NCBI GenBank assembly: GCA_023393265.1
Contig: JAEWME010000120.1
Span: forward strand, 1-5,442
Source of the DNA: Bacteroidota bacterium
GTDB lineage: Bacteria > Bacteroidota > Bacteroidia > Bacteroidales > Prolixibacteraceae
Length of the DNA stretch: 5,442 nt
Direction of reading: 5' to 3'
Positions within the stretch are counted from its first letter, which is position 1. Each line of letters opens with the position of its first letter. Below the pieces are notes generated by a model. The model worked only from the letters and a program-made list of their open reading frames with translations. It had not been told where the DNA came from and did no database searches. The translations under genes and the position numbers were made by a program. Shown here piece after piece: positions 5,264 to 5,442 of the stretch.

Positions 5264-5442
5264 TTACAAAAATCCTTTCAGGAAATAGGCCAGTCCTACA
5301 CCTAGGTAATTGCCAAAAGCATAGCCAAGTATTCCTGCTGTAATCCCGGTGATGATTACATCTTTATTTTTTAATGCTGCTGCAACAACGGGAACAAATG
5401 GAGGGGAGAAGGTGAGCGCTGTAATGGTTACGATAGTCGTAT
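5264..5442 (-). CDS. C-terminal end of a multi-pass membrane protein, probably DUF819/YjcL-like
   Basis: The minus-strand frame is open from the right edge to TAA at 5266-5264, giving 58 residues; the start lies outside. Visible stretches are TTIVTITALTFSPPFVPVVA, AALKNKDVIITGITAGILGY, and AFGNYLGVGLAYFLKGFL at the very end. The sequence is strongly hydrophobic with Gly/Pro breaks, and has two likely membrane-embedded helices split by the short charged KNKD turn. The PPFVPVV, LKNKD, GxxxGxxGYAxGNYLG pattern resembles the C-terminus of DUF819 (YjcL-type) integral membrane proteins as I remember them, a family of transporter-like proteins without an assigned substrate. It is too short for certainty. 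It is followed by the repeat mosaic with no clear intrinsic terminator. Confidence 0.7.
   Translation of the reverse strand, partial: TTIVTITALTFSPPFVPVVAAALKNKDVIITGITAGILGYAFGNYLGVGLAYFLKGFL

Overview
The window looks like an ordinary chromosomal stretch from a member of the Bacteroidota. Three things point there: A-rich translation starts that mostly lack a Shine-Dalgarno (SD) sequence, a textbook Bacteroidota promoter (TTTG, 19 nt, TAnnTTTG) ahead of the ribosomal-protein operon, and protein sequences of that flavour. A Bacteroidia lineage is my guess; no rRNA is present to settle it. All intact genes whose ends are visible stop with TAA.

Left half, plus strand: the 3' two thirds of sucA (2-oxoglutarate dehydrogenase E1) begins before the window. 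After 51 nt comes a complete sucB (dihydrolipoyl succinyltransferase, E2), closed by a strong intrinsic terminator at 2997-3028. Together these encode two of the three subunits of the TCA-cycle 2-oxoglutarate dehydrogenase complex; E3 is not in view.

Middle, plus strand: a small lipoprotein gene of the DUF3124 type (3161-3664). It is interrupted by one in-frame TGA at 3530-3532, yet the conserved family C-terminus continues in the same frame for 43 more codons. It converges on the ribosomal operon, and its TAA stop lies in the T-tract of that operon's terminator.

Right half, minus strand: an operon reading rpsF - rpsR - rplI (bS6, bS18, bL9) from a promoter near 4889-4919 to a terminator at 3663-3695. 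rpsR has the only convincing SD sequence in the window. This is notable because bS18 and bS6 take part in hiding the anti-SD of Bacteroidota ribosomes. Upstream lies about 430 nt of noncoding DNA (4836-5263) made of short shuffled repeats. At the right edge is the C-terminal end of a minus-strand membrane protein, probably DUF819/YjcL-like.

I see no CRISPR array, transposase, tRNA, rRNA, defence cassette or prophage. I did not find a convincing new system. The best leads are the TGA-interrupted DUF3124 lipoprotein, the SD in front of rpsR, and the repeat-mosaic intergenic region.
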